DNA of 64,000 nt from Tachypleus tridentatus (GCF_004210375.1 NC_134832.1:151277592-151341591); one strand, 5' to 3'; shown: positions 47,321-57,235, counted from the first letter of the stretch. Notes: generated by a model not told the origin, from the letters alone. Numbers and translations are program-made.

Positions 47321-48099
47321 TAATCGTGTGTTTTTTCTCGATTTTAGTTATTTTTCTTCGAATATGGGGGTATGAATAATATAGTAAGGACATCTCAGTG
47401 CCCACTGTCCCCAACAACCACTAAGGACATTTCAGTGCCCACTGTCCCCACCCACCACGGAGCCCTATGAGAAGACGCCCGAATTTTGTGAGCACTATAC
47501 TCAAACACCAGCAGACACAATATCCATAAAACCTGTTGAGAACGTCCAACACTGGTACTTCGTTAACCCTATCCCAAGAGGACTAGCCAGTTCAAGGCGA
47601 AAGTGTTGTGTTAGTGTTGGACCCCTCAACCATCAGAATCTTTCCCTCCCCTTCACGGGTCGTCACGCGCAGCAAACACATGGTTACACCCCAGGGAAGG
47701 TAAAGTGAATGTGCAAAACCGTCTCTGGGAGGTCCCCTCACCACGTGCAGGAAACCACCTGGGGGCTTTTGTCTGCTTATTTTATAAAACCAAACAAACA
47801 CGTATATAAGTATTATTTTTATCATACAAAAAATATTTAACGCCTTAAAGTTTCGTAATTTTAATGATCGTGTATGTTTGTTTACTTTGATATATTAGCG
47901 CCACCACTTTTCGACTCAGGGAAAATTATATTTACACATACCATTTCTTTCATAGAAGGTTGTGAGCGAAATCAATAACAGAATGTTGGAAACGCCTTTT
48001 TAGCGTCTGTATATATTTGTTTTGTGCAAACTAATGAGAAAAAACAATGTTTACATGCCAAATTCGCGTATATTTCTTGATTATTGATCAATACACTGC

Positions 48100-48113
48100 G
48101 TTGCTGTGGTAAC
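48100..48113. promoter_or_regulatory. RFX X-box-like site
   Basis: GTTGCTGTGGTAAC fits the 14-bp RFX consensus (GTNRCC/N... with two half-sites and a 2-bp centre). It lies about 400 bp upstream of the candidate first exon, at the start of a locally CpG-richer stretch (48,090-48,620). Confidence 0.4.
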
Positions 48114-48503
48114 CAGGTTAGAAAACGTCTTTATGTTCCATTGATCGTGGCGACACGAGGTAAAGGCGAGGCGCCTTGTTGTCTGTATTTCCGTTTTAAT
48201 ACGACGTATTTTCTAGATCTTTCTTTTTCTCGATCCTAAAGTGTACTGCCCATTATCATATCAGAACAACCCTCAAGGCATATGTTCATTACGCTACGCT
48301 TAAGAAGCTAAGCACTTGCTATGTGAAGGGCTAATAAGAAGAGAGCGAGGAACCTTGTCCTACAATTATCGACAACTACGTCAGCAGCCGATGTACACGT
48401 TTTACGAAATCAGGCAAATTTGGGCGCTTGGTCTGTCTTAACACTTCAATTTAACTAGCAAGTGTTTACGTAACTTAATTTTCTGAGATCATTAGCTCTG
48501 GAG

Positions 48504-48620
48504 ATGATTGGAGATCACCATGGACGTATCCGTAAAACAGTGACCTTACCAAAAATGGCAAGTCAACCTTCTGTCTCAGTTTTTACTACTGGCGGTTCTG
48601 AAACCAGGAAAGGAAATGCG
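48504..48620 (+). CDS. Candidate first coding exon of a host gene
   Basis: An ATG at 48,504 opens a frame of exactly 39 codons ending at 'aatgcg|gtaagt', a near-perfect splice donor (GTAAGT at 48,621) in phase 0. A second in-frame ATG at 48,555 has a better context (ccaaaaATGg) and would give 22 codons: MASQPSVSVFTTGGSETRKG plus NA. An out-of-frame ATG at 48,519 (caccATGg) makes a 7-codon uORF. The upstream sequence is locally richer in CpG than the rest of the window and has an X-box. The short form weakly resembles the N-terminus of ribosomal protein uL4 (pattern A-RP-x-SVY-x-EKGE), but I find no second exon in the 15 kb downstream, which would need an unusually long intron. Treat the identity as a guess and the exon as plausible. 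Confidence 0.4.
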
Positions 48621-48824
48621 GTAAGTCGACAAGAGTTTTTTCGACAGTTTCATGTGTCTTAACCTTGTCTTCTCAGGGACGTAAACTTTCATTTAAGGGA
48701 CTTCCATTCGAATTATATTATTATACGTCACGAGATTAACTTAGGTATAATACTAATATAATGAAAGCTGTAATTCCACGGTATTCCTAGTGAGGGAAAA
48801 AAAGAATCAAACATCCAAATAACA

Positions 48825-48834
48825 GCGCATGCGC
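48825..48834. promoter_or_regulatory. NRF1 palindrome
   Basis: GCGCATGCGC at 48,825-48,834 is a perfect NRF1 core, 200 bp after the candidate donor site. It supports this neighbourhood being promoter-like. Confidence 0.4.
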
Positions 48835-49149
48835 GCGAACCTCTTTTGTGTCGTATTGTGTGATTAAAAAAACACATTACAGTTGATCATTACAAAATTA
48901 AATGGTTAATTTTTTATTGACTAAAACGTCTTCTTAAAAATTAAAAGTCGCTTAATGTAAAATCACAACATATAACGTTTTGTACACAGTTTTTCAAATG
49001 AAGTGTAAGAAGGGGATTGTATGTGTCACGGTTCGAACAGGTTAAAAAAAAGGCCTAAGGTCTCTAATTACAATGTTATTCCTCGGCTTAGTAGCATATC
49101 GAACATATGCAAATGCCGGAATTTTTTGAATCATTTCGTGTGTTTTTTC

Positions 49150-49264
49150 ACCTTAAACATAAAACTACGCAATGGGCTATCTGTGCTGTGCCTAATGCAG
49201 GTATTGAAGCACTATTTTAAGCGTTGTAAGTCCGCAGACACGCAACTGAGCTGCCGTGGAGAGG
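49150..49264 (-). mobile_element. SINE-C, near full length
   Basis: 'acataaaactacgcaatggg', 'ctatctgtgctgtgcctaat', 'gcaggtattgaagcac' and 'cgttgtaagtccgcagacac' plus 'gcaactgagctgccgtggag' give the complete SINE-C complement with its tRNA-like head. Confidence 0.82.
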
Positions 49265-50618
49265 ATGTCGGGAAAACCTCACTAAAAACAAACTGAAACT
49301 AAAACCCATCAGTGCAAACAGCTCGAGTTTGTACTGATTGTTAATGTTTCACATTTCAGTTTGTTATTGTTCAACAAGTACTGTTAGTATTTGTAATTTA
49401 TTTCCTGTAACCTTAATAACAAAATTTCAAAATCTGTTTTATTCGTGCTAATTTCTCAGTGCAAACTGCTGGTTATTTTTATTCAGTTAAGTTATTAACA
49501 AAATGTGTTAAGATTTTTAGCGTTTGTTTAACGAACCCAAGAGACCATATTAATATTTTTATTCAGTCTGTTTTATCTTCCATGGTAATTCTAATGCACT
49601 CGATTTTTTACCATAAGGTTTTCCATGTCTATTCTTATTCTAGTGGTTTCTGCGTGAAGCTAGTTTTTATTGTTTTATTTTTTGCTGTTTCTTAATAATG
49701 TTATCTTTAAAAAATATTGATAGATTAATTATTGTATATTAAGTGCCCTCTATAAACCTCTGATGTATTGATACCAGTCATAATATCCAAAGTTTTAACC
49801 GTTAGCATTATACATATTCTAGTTGCTTCTTTACCATTCGAAAACATTACATTTGCATCTCAGCTGGCTTGGTGAACGTCTTCTGCAAAGTTTAATGTTT
49901 CAATCTGTCTATGTATAAGTTGTGCTTTTTGCCAGTAAAATATATACTTTAGATTGTTTGTATTACTAATTAAACTTTAAAATTCAATATAAATAGTCAA
50001 TATAACCAGTTTTAAATATTGAGTTTAAACCTAAATATTAGTGATATTTGTATGGTTTTTATTCAGTGGTAACTTTAGTGATAATTGATAACTAATAAAC
50101 TTCATTTCATTTATGCCATCTTGCCCTTAAAGAGGGCGTTCCGATTATCACGTTTCTTAACTAATTATTAGTCATTATTTTGTACTTCTGTCTAATGAGT
50201 ATATTTAACGTATTTAATTAATACGCTAAACATTTCTGCTTTTCTTGCGAACTGTTAACTGGATATGATGTTTATTTATATTTTGTCTATAGACAAAGTT
50301 CTCATCTTAGTTTTATTCATTTCGTTGAAACTTATCAGTAACAATCAACCTTGCTTTGCTTCTACACAAGTTATCAATGTGTGTTTCATCTTAAATCTAT
50401 ACAAGTTGTACGTTTTAATCGTAAGCACATTACATATTCATGTTGAATTTTTTTCTACGCCAGATATGAAGTCCAAATTTGATAAGAACAATACATAAAC
50501 ATCTAAAATTTAGAAATGTATAAGCAGAACATTATCACCATTAAACGTTTGGAATATAAACAGCCAGTATTTATTCTCTTGTTTCACTTGCAGAACTAGA
50601 TAAACTATGCAACAGATA

Positions 50619-50785
50619 ATTCTATATTTAAAAACAGCTGGTATGGGTGGAGAAAGCACTAGTAGAGGAGCGAACAACGTTTCGACCTTCTTCAGTCATT
50701 GTCAGAAGAAAGTCAAAATGTTGTTCGCTCCTCTATTAGTGCTTTCTCCATCCATACCAGCCGTTTCTAATATAATTTTCTCTAC
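50619..50785. mobile_element. Head-to-head Penelope-like terminal repeats (hairpin)
   Basis: Left arm from 'cagctggtatgggtggagaa' (50,635) through 'gaggagcgaacaacgtttcg' to ~50,695. The right arm (50,701-50,763) is its reverse complement with few mismatches, ending 'ctttctccatccataccagc'. The arms are ~60 bp with almost no loop. The sequence matches the family end at 54.26-54.42 kb ('gaggagagaacaacgtttcg'). The minus strand carries a hammerhead-like core at 50,705-50,680. Confidence 0.8.
50680..50705 (-). ncRNA. Hammerhead-like core, second copy
   Basis: Minus strand: CTGACAA (50,705-50,699; one change from CUGANGA), T, then GACT-GAAGAA-GGTC as a 4-bp stem-loop, then GAAA (50,683-50,680). 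Better stem than the 54.4-kb copy but a core base is altered. Confidence 0.45.
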
Positions 50786-50879
50786 AAGTGGGTTTTTTCG
50801 TCATCACGGATTATACAACAGATATTTTAAGTACTTTATTCAAGGATATTATTTTATTAACAATACGTAAGGTAGCTTT

Positions 50880-51545
50880 GGTAGTAATATAAAATAATAA
50901 ATATGACAACGTTTATAGAAACATAATATAATGATCTAATAACAATAGATAAGATGATATTGGTATTAATAGAATACAATGATCTAATAACCACAGATAA
51001 GGTAATATTGGTATTAATATAATATAATATAATGATCTTAAAACAATAGATAAGATAATATTGGTATCAAAATATTATAATGGTCTAAACACAATAGACG
51101 AGATAACATTGGTGTTAGTATAAAATAATGGTCTAATAACATTAGATAACATAATATTGGTATTAATATAATATAATGGTCTAAAAACAATAGATAAGAT
51201 AATATTGGTATCAAAATATTATAATGGTCTAAACACAATAGACGAGATAACATTGGTGTTAGTATAAAATAATGGTCTAATAACATTAGATAACATAATA
51301 TTGGTATTAATATAATATAATGGTCTAAAAACAATAGATAAGATGATATTAGTATTAATATAATATAATAGTCTACTAACAATAGATAATATAATATTGG
51401 TATTAATATAATATAATTGTCCAAAAGCAATAGGTAAGATAATATTGGTATTAATATAGAATAACTGTTTTATAACAATAGATAAGACAACATTGATACT
51501 AATATAAAATAATGGTTTATTAACAATAAATAAAATAACATATAT
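50880..51545. repeat. ~48-bp AT-rich minisatellite, ~13 copies
   Basis: Units of 'ataatggtctaaaaacaata' - 'gataagataatattggtatt' - 'aatataat'. 'acaatagacgagataacatt' recurs at 51,091 and 51,235 (offset 144, three units), showing a trimer block. The minus-strand open frames of 130 and 133 codons are artefacts. Confidence 0.9.
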
Positions 51546-52538
51546 ATATTGACGTAATCTAAACCTAATATCGAGTATATTGTATCTCTCGTAACTCCAC
51601 ATAAGTGTAGAATAATCCAAGTATGACGTGATCTGTAAATGGGTATCAGTGAATTTAAAAACTGTAAAATATTCTATATCGATTACACTATCCTAATTTT
51701 AAAGACATATTGAACTTTTCTGTATTTCACTTTTTCAATTATTGAGTACAACATGTTTCCTAGATTTTTTTTATTTTCATTTCTAGTGTCTGGGACATTT
51801 GCTAATTAATTCATGTTTGTTTTCCGCCTGTTGTCTACCCAACTACAAGTTGAAGGTTTCTATTTTTTTTATGCCTAACAGTATGTTATCCACAACGTTA
51901 ATGTGTAACATTCCATTATTTGGCTTCGCTATTGTTGTTGGTTTTGTGTGTGTTATACGGTTTTAGCATAATAAGCCCTCGGACTTTAGCTACAACGTAT
52001 TGAAAAGCTCCTGAAAATTAATGTGTTGAAATGAATATCTGAATAATGAAAAACTACAAACACATTCTCAGTGTTTGTCATTGATTTATTATAAAATTAA
52101 ATAATTAAAATTTCATTAATTGCTCCAATAAAGGGCATATTTTGATTATTTATTTGTAAGGTTATGAACCTTACGTGAAACGAATGTATAAAGGTTAATT
52201 ATAGACTGTTTAATTAAAAAGTATTAACTGAAGTAAGTAAGGCATAATCAAATAGCGTGAAAACGGACATCAAACTTCAGTAAAAATATTTTAAGTTCAC
52301 GTTTTGCTTTCCAGTGTCTTCGAGAATGATCGATTCAGATTCTCAAGTTTAAAATAACAACATTAGGCTTAGTAGATGTGGATGCGACGGTTAATCTACT
52401 GACTGTTAATAGTGCTAACTCTTACCAGATTAAAATTATCCTTGAAAATTGAGGAACACGCAAAAACGATGTGTCAATGTAATACAATAGATGTCATAGA
52501 AAATACAAAGACTACCATGTAAAAATATAGTTAAAACC
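51546..52538. other. Non-genic stretch
   Basis: Unique AT-rich sequence, nothing recognised. Confidence 0.5.
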
Positions 52539-52539
52539 A

Positions 52540-53097
52540 TACAAAACTACATGTAAATATAACTAATACCATACAAAACCACATGTAAATACAATGAACA
52601 CCGTACAAGAAAACACTTCTAAATACAATAAACAGCCCCCCTCAATTGCACAACGGAATATCTGCGGACTCACACTGCTGAAAACCAGGTTTCGCTATCC
52701 GTGTGGGCAGAGAACAGATAGCCAATTGTAAAGCTTTGTGCTTAATTATAGCAAATACAGTGAACACCATACAAACATGCATGTAAATATAATTACTACT
52801 ATACAAACTCGTGTGTAAATATAATTAATAACATACAAACAACATGCAAATATAATTACTACCATATAAACCACATACAAATACAATTAATACCACACAT
52901 ACCACATAAAAATACAATGAATATTATATAAGACCATACATAAATACAATGAGTACCATATAAAACCACATATAAATACAATGAGTACCATACAAAACCA
53001 CATATAAATACAATGAGTACCATTCAAAACCACATATAAATACAATGAGTACCATACAAAACCACATATAAATACAATGAGTACCATACAAATTTTG
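52540..53097. repeat. 32-bp minisatellite, interrupted by a SINE-C
   Basis: Unit 'gagtaccatacaaaaccaca' + 'tataaatacaat', 32 bp (52,983 to 53,015). It is diverged on the left and homogeneous on the right. A SINE-C sits within it at 52,631-52,752. Confidence 0.92.
52631..52752 (+). mobile_element. SINE-C inserted in the 32-bp array
   Basis: Head 'cccctcaattgcacaacgga', 'tatctgcggactcacactgc', B-box region 'ggtttcgctatccg', body 'gcagagaacagatagccaat', tail 'gctttgtgcttaattatagc'. The array words 'aaatacaataaaca' and 'aaatacagtgaaca' on the two sides look like the diverged target duplication. Confidence 0.85.
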
Positions 53098-53330
53098 CAT
53101 TTGTCTGATTTGTTTATAACCACCAAAGTTTAACATTTGTCTAGTTTGTTTATAACCACCAAAGTTTAACATTTGTCTGGTTTGTTTATAACCACCAAAG
53201 TTTTGCATTTGTCTCGTTTGTTTATAACCACCAAAGTTTTGCATTTGTCTGATTTGTTTATAACCACCAAAGTTTAACATTTGTCTGATTTGTTTATAAC
53301 CACCAAAGTTTAACATTTGTCTGGTTTATT
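53091..53330. repeat. 36-bp minisatellite, ~7 copies
   Basis: Unit 'atttgtctggtttgtttata' + 'accaccaaagtttaac', 36 bp, directly abutting the 32-bp array. Being divisible by 3 it yields a spurious minus open frame (53,316-52,924). Confidence 0.93.
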
Positions 53331-53834
53331 TATAACTAATTTGTTTTTCTATAACTTTTCAGGGCTAAGTTTAAGGTTAAGATTCTAGTTTGTTATTTTA
53401 ATTCGTTTAGACTACAAACTATTCTTCATTCTACGTTTCTAGCGTGGACATTTTAACTTTTATATTCTGTACAGTGGTTGGCGTTTAACCATTTCAAAAG
53501 GATATATTATTTTAGAAATACGCAGAATTACTTTGAATTAAAACAGTTTTTAATAAGCAGATACACAACTCATGTGACAACCAAAGTTGATATAAAGACG
53601 CAGTACAACTGACTGTATCATTTATTCCATATTTTTTGGCGTTGTGTAAATATTATTATGTCATCAAGAACTGATATTCAAACACTCAGGTCTAGAATCA
53701 GTTCGAGTTTCAGAATTTTCTAAACTGAGATATTCATTGTATACTTAACCTCACTGGAAAACAATAGAACGTTCGTAATTAACATTATGCAAGAGATATA
53801 CTGTAGCATATACATTTTAGCTTGAAACACATAG

Positions 53835-54108
53835 TTTGTTTGTTTTCGAATTTCGCACAAAGCTACTCGAGGGCTATCTGTGCTAGCCGTCCCTAATTTA
53901 GCAGTGTAAGACTAGAGGGAAGGCAGCTAGTCATCACCACCCACCGCCAACTCTTGGGCTACTCTTTTACCAACGAATAGTGGGATTGACCGTCACATAT
54001 AACGCCCCCACGGCTGAGAGGGCGAGCATGTTTGGCGCGACTCGGGCGCGAACCCGCGACCCTTAGATTACGAAGCGCACGCCTTAACGCGCTAAGCCAT
54101 GCCAGGCC
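53835..54108 (-). mobile_element. SINE-A, best-preserved copy, 11-bp target duplication
   Basis: Complete complement: tail 'tttgtttgttttcgaatttc', body 'caccacccaccgccaactct', 'aacgcccccacggctgagag', head 'gctaagccatgccaggcc'. gaaacacatag flanks it at 53,824-53,834 and 54,109-54,119. Near-consensus sequence with an exact duplication indicates a comparatively recent insertion. Confidence 0.96.
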
Positions 54109-54388
54109 GAAACACATAGAGATGTCTAATGTGTTTTTTGAAACTACAGTTGTCGCCAAGGGAGGTTTAGGATAAAGCAAATCTCCTCTTGAACTGCAAA
54201 CAAAGGCAATAAGGAAATATTATAACAGGCATGGAAATATATTCGAACATAACTTTTGATGACGAGAAGCCCACTTGAAATAAAAATGTATCTCAGAACG
54301 GCTGGTGAGGGTATTAACACTTTTATTGATATATCTCAGAACGGCTGATACGGGTATTAACACTTTTACTGATGAGGAGAGAACAACG

Positions 54389-54414
54389 TTTCGACATTCT
54401 TAGGTCGTCTTCAG
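54389..54414 (-). ncRNA. Hammerhead-like core in the Penelope 3' region
   Basis: Minus strand: CTGAAGA (54,414-54,408), then 'CGACCTAAGAATGTC', then GAAA (54,392-54,389). This matches the hammerhead core CUGANGA...GAAA with a short GAC/GUC stem between. Penelope-like elements are known to carry hammerhead motifs in their terminal repeats. The stem is weak (3 bp, one unpaired C), and stem III and the cleavage site are not evident, so activity is doubtful. Confidence 0.45.
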
Positions 54415-54432
54415 GTTAACAAAGAAAGGAGT

Positions 54433-55300
54433 TTGCAACTGACACATGCCTTAGGAACGAGTATAAACGGGTACAAGATTGTAGGGGCGTTGCAGTTGGA
54501 TGTTAGATTACTAATTAGTACAGGTATAAAAATGTTCCTTTATATTGGTTTTAGTTGCTGTATAAGTAGGGCTTCTTTGATTTTGCGTTTGTTTATATTT
54601 GTTTTTCCAACTTAGTATCTGGGAGTTTTGTTATGTTTATTTGATTTGTAGTGTTCAAAAACGTGTGAAGCTGTTTTTTGTGTGTGTTCTTTGAACCTAG
54701 TTTCCATTTGTCTGCTTGCTTCTCCAATTTAGAAGTCGAGGCAGTTGTTGCATTGTATTTTATAAATTATGTTGGTGTTGTGTTTGTCAGTGTACTTTTT
54801 ACATAGTATGAAGTTTAGTTTCGTACCTGTTTTTTTGAATAAATTTGGTGTTTACTGGAGTGTTGTGTTTTGTTGTAAGTTTTTTTCCAAATGTTGGTTA
54901 TTTTTTCGCTGACATCGGGAACATATGGTATGCAGCAGTATAAGGTTTTGTAGTGTTGTATCGTGGGATTTATTGTTGTTTGTTTGTTGTTGACCGTGTT
55001 GTTCATCTAGGTGTGTACGTGTAACGTTTTCTACGGTTTGTGGAGGAAACTTATTGATGTTGATGAAGTATTGTTTTATTTTGTCTAATTCATCGTTAAT
55101 TTTATCTGGTGAGCATAGTTTTATGGCTGTGTTTATTTGGTTTCTTAGTATGTTGAGTTTTTGTTTTTTTTCATGTGCTGAGTCCCAGGGAATGTATAAT
55201 CCAGTATGGGTGATTTTTCTGTGGATTTCTCTTTTGAATTGAGTATCAGTTCTAGTGATTTTGAGGTTAATAATGTTATTTGGTTAGTATGTTTTCCTGT
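54433..55300 (-). pseudogene. Penelope-like RT thumb, linker and GIY-YIG remnant
   Basis: Readable on the minus strand: 'THTGLYIPWDSAHEKKQKLN' (after the palm in this family), 'INTAIKLCSPDKINDELDKI' and 'YFININKFPPQTVENV'. Then 'NIIYKIQCNNCLDF*IGEAS' with 'RQMETRFKEH' form the GIY-YIG core: the family pattern is YxIxCxxCxxxYIGET...R...EH. The Tyr of YIG is replaced by a stop (TAA). Further stops occur in the linker (before TPNLF). Non-functional. Confidence 0.85.
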
Positions 55301-55381
55301 TCTCAAGTGAACTTAACGTTGGCGTGTATCGAGTTAACGTGATTGAAAAAAACCTAAGTGTGTGTTGTAGATGAGAATCAA

Positions 55382-56390
55382 GCAATTGTATCAGTACAGT
55401 GGTGGGTGTAAGGTTGAATTGTATCAGTACAGTGGTAGGTGTAAGGTTGAATTGTATCAGTACAGTGGTGGGTGTAAGGTTGAATTGTATCAGTACAGTG
55501 GTGGATGTAAGGTTGAATTGTATCAGTACAGTGGTGGGTGTAAGGTTGAATTGTATCAGTACAGTGGTGGGTGTAAGGTTGAATTGTATCAGTACAGTGG
55601 TGGGTGTAAGGTTGAATTGTATCAGTACAGTGGTGGGTGTAAGGTTGAATTGTATCAGTATAGTGGTGGGTGTAAGGTTGAATTGTATATCAGTACAGTG
55701 GTGGGTGTAAGGTTGAATTGTATCAGTACAGTGGTGGGTGTAAGGTTGAATTGTATCAGTACAGTGGTGGGTGTAAGGTTGAATTGTATCAGTACAGTGG
55801 TGGGTGTAAGGTTGAATTGTATCAGTACAATGGTGGGTGTAAGGTTGAATTGTATCAGTACAGTGGTGGGTGTAAGGTTGAATTGTATCAGTACAGTGGT
55901 GGGTGTAAGGTTGAATTGTATCAGTATAGTGGTGGATGTAAGGTTGAATTGTATCAGTACAGTGGTGGGTGTAAGGTTGAATTGTATCAGTACAGTGGTG
56001 GGTGTAAGGTTGAATTGTATCAGTACAGTGGTGGGTGTAAGGTTGAATTGTATCAGTACAGTGGTGGGTGTAAGGTTGAATTGTATCAGTACAGTGGTGG
56101 GTGTAAGATTGAATTGTATCAGTACAGTGGTGGGTGTAAGGTTGAATTGTATCAGTATAGTGGTGGATGTAAGGTTGAATTGTATCAGTATAGTGGTGGA
56201 TGTAAGGTTGAATTGTATCAGTACAGTGGTGGGTGTAAGGTTGAATTGTATCAGTACAGTGGTGGGTGTAAGGTTGAATTGTATCAGTACAGTGGTGGGT
56301 GTAAGGTTGAATTGTATCAGTACAGTGGTGGGTGTAAGGTTGAATTGTATCAGTACAGTGGTGGGTGTAAGGTTGAATTGTCTACAGTAT
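55382..56390. repeat. 33-bp minisatellite, ~30 copies
   Basis: Unit 'agtacagtggtgggtgtaag' + 'gttgaattgtatc', 33 bp. Because 33 = 11 codons it yields plus open frames of 351 and 224 codons with an 11-residue period (YQYSGGCKVEL). No signal, domain or start context supports a gene. Confidence 0.96.
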
Positions 56391-56925
56391 AGTGGTGGGT
56401 GTAAGGTTGAATTGTCTACAGTATAGTGGTGGGTGTAATGCTGAATTGTCTACATACCCAGTATAGTGGTGGGCGTAAGGTTGAATTGTCTACATACCCA
56501 GTATAGTGGTGGGTGTAAGGTTGAATTGTCTACATACCCAGTATAGTGGTGGGTGTAAGGCTGAATTGTCTACATACCCAGTATAGTGGTGGATGTAAGG
56601 TTAAATTGTCTACCTACCCACTATAGTAGTGAGTGTAAGGTTGAATTGTCTACATACCCAGTATAGTGGTGAGTGTAAGGTTGAATTGTCTACATACCCA
56701 GTATAGTGGTGAGTGTAAGGTTGAATTGTCTACATACCCAGTATAGTGGTGGGTGTAAGGTTGAATTGTCTACAGTATAGTGGTGGGTGTAAGGTTGAAT
56801 TGTCTACATGCCCAGTATAGTGGTGGGTGTAAGGCTGAATTGTCTACATACCCAGTATAGTGGTGGGTATAAGGCTGAATTATCTACATACCCAGTATAG
56901 TGGTGGGTGTAAGGCTGAATTGATC
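56391..56925. repeat. 40-bp minisatellite sharing a 29-bp core with its neighbour, ~13 copies
   Basis: Unit 'gtatagtggtgggtgtaagg' + 'ttgaattgtctacataccca', 40 bp (56,461 to 56,501). The core is that of the 33-bp unit with an extra linker 'ctacataccca'. Minus-strand reading contains 'HYTGYVDNSAL', RT motif C-like, in frame with IFMTQIES upstream. Confidence 0.95.
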
Positions 56926-56933
56926 GTTAAGAT

Positions 56934-57180
56934 TCAATCTGTGTCATAAAAATGTAACGCAGCATTTCCCATATTTAGACCATTTATTTGTAGGTAGTTT
57001 TGGTAATTGAATATAAAGTTGGTTTTGGTGATAGTGAATTCTATAAGGGTTGCTAATTGGTTGCTGGGAATGTGTATCAATGGATTTGGGTATTGGATAT
57101 AAAGTTCTAAAGCTATCTTGTGGGCTTCAGTTGGTAGGACTTCTGTAAAGAGGGACATTACATCAAACCTGGCCATTAAG
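56934..57180 (-). pseudogene. Penelope-like reverse transcriptase, palm fragment
   Basis: 'ARFDVMSLFTEVLPTEAHKI' is the FDVxSLFTxVP motif carrying the first catalytic Asp. 'ATLIEFTITKTNFIFN', then 'NYLQINGLNMGNAA' correspond to the (Q)xxGxxMGxPxSP block. The frame then slips; 'IFMTQIES' is readable in the next frame, as expected after that block, followed by a stop and the array. RT motif C should come next and is discussed with the array. Confidence 0.88.
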
Positions 57181-57235
57181 GATTTATGATTTAGTGTTAA
57201 TACTTATACCAACCGGCCTGAGATACATGAACATA

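Larger units (their letters stand above)
45690..47830 (-). mobile_element. LINE copy 2, 5' half (Jockey/R1-type)
   Basis: On the minus strand: 5' UTR (47,830-~47,330), ORF1 remnant (~47,320-46,040) and the first ~110 codons' worth of ORF2 (46,025-45,690). It then stops at the edge of the 43-bp array; RT and 3' end are missing. The 5' UTR matches that of LINE copy 1 near 10.1-10.5 kb. A SINE-B has inserted into ORF1. Confidence 0.83.
48640..50615. other. Candidate intron / non-genic stretch
   Basis: Unique AT-rich DNA with one SINE-C. Open frames at 49,021, 49,459 and 50,265 are short and unsupported. No exon with acceptor and donor is convincing. Confidence 0.45.
54255..57235 (-). mobile_element. 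Penelope-like element with inverted ends, broken
   Basis: On the minus strand: RT fragment (57,180-56,934), a 1.5-kb tandem array, RT thumb/linker (~55,300-55,020), GIY-YIG endonuclease (~54,785-54,640) and 3' non-coding end (to ~54,255). This domain order is that of Penelope-like elements, which copy RNA at a cut made by GIY-YIG. The terminal motif 'atgtatctcagaacggctg...gtattaacac' occurs at 54,285-54,365 (plus, partly doubled) and inverted at 57,193-57,232. The N-terminal RT part is missing. Several stops and frameshifts disable it. Confidence 0.85.

Noticed and set aside
48555..48620. Firm assignment to ribosomal protein L4
   Set aside because: Resemblance is limited to a few residues and no second exon is visible; kept only as a hypothesis within the exon entry.
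54368..54380. Plus-strand CTGATGAG as a hammerhead core
   Set aside because: No GAAA follows on that strand; the consistent core is on the minus strand at 54,414-54,389.
55371..56426. 351-codon open frame with an 11-residue repeat (YQYSGGCKVEL)
   Set aside because: Product of a stop-free 33-bp minisatellite. It sits antisense inside a broken Penelope element and the repeats differ at the DNA level without protein-type constraint.
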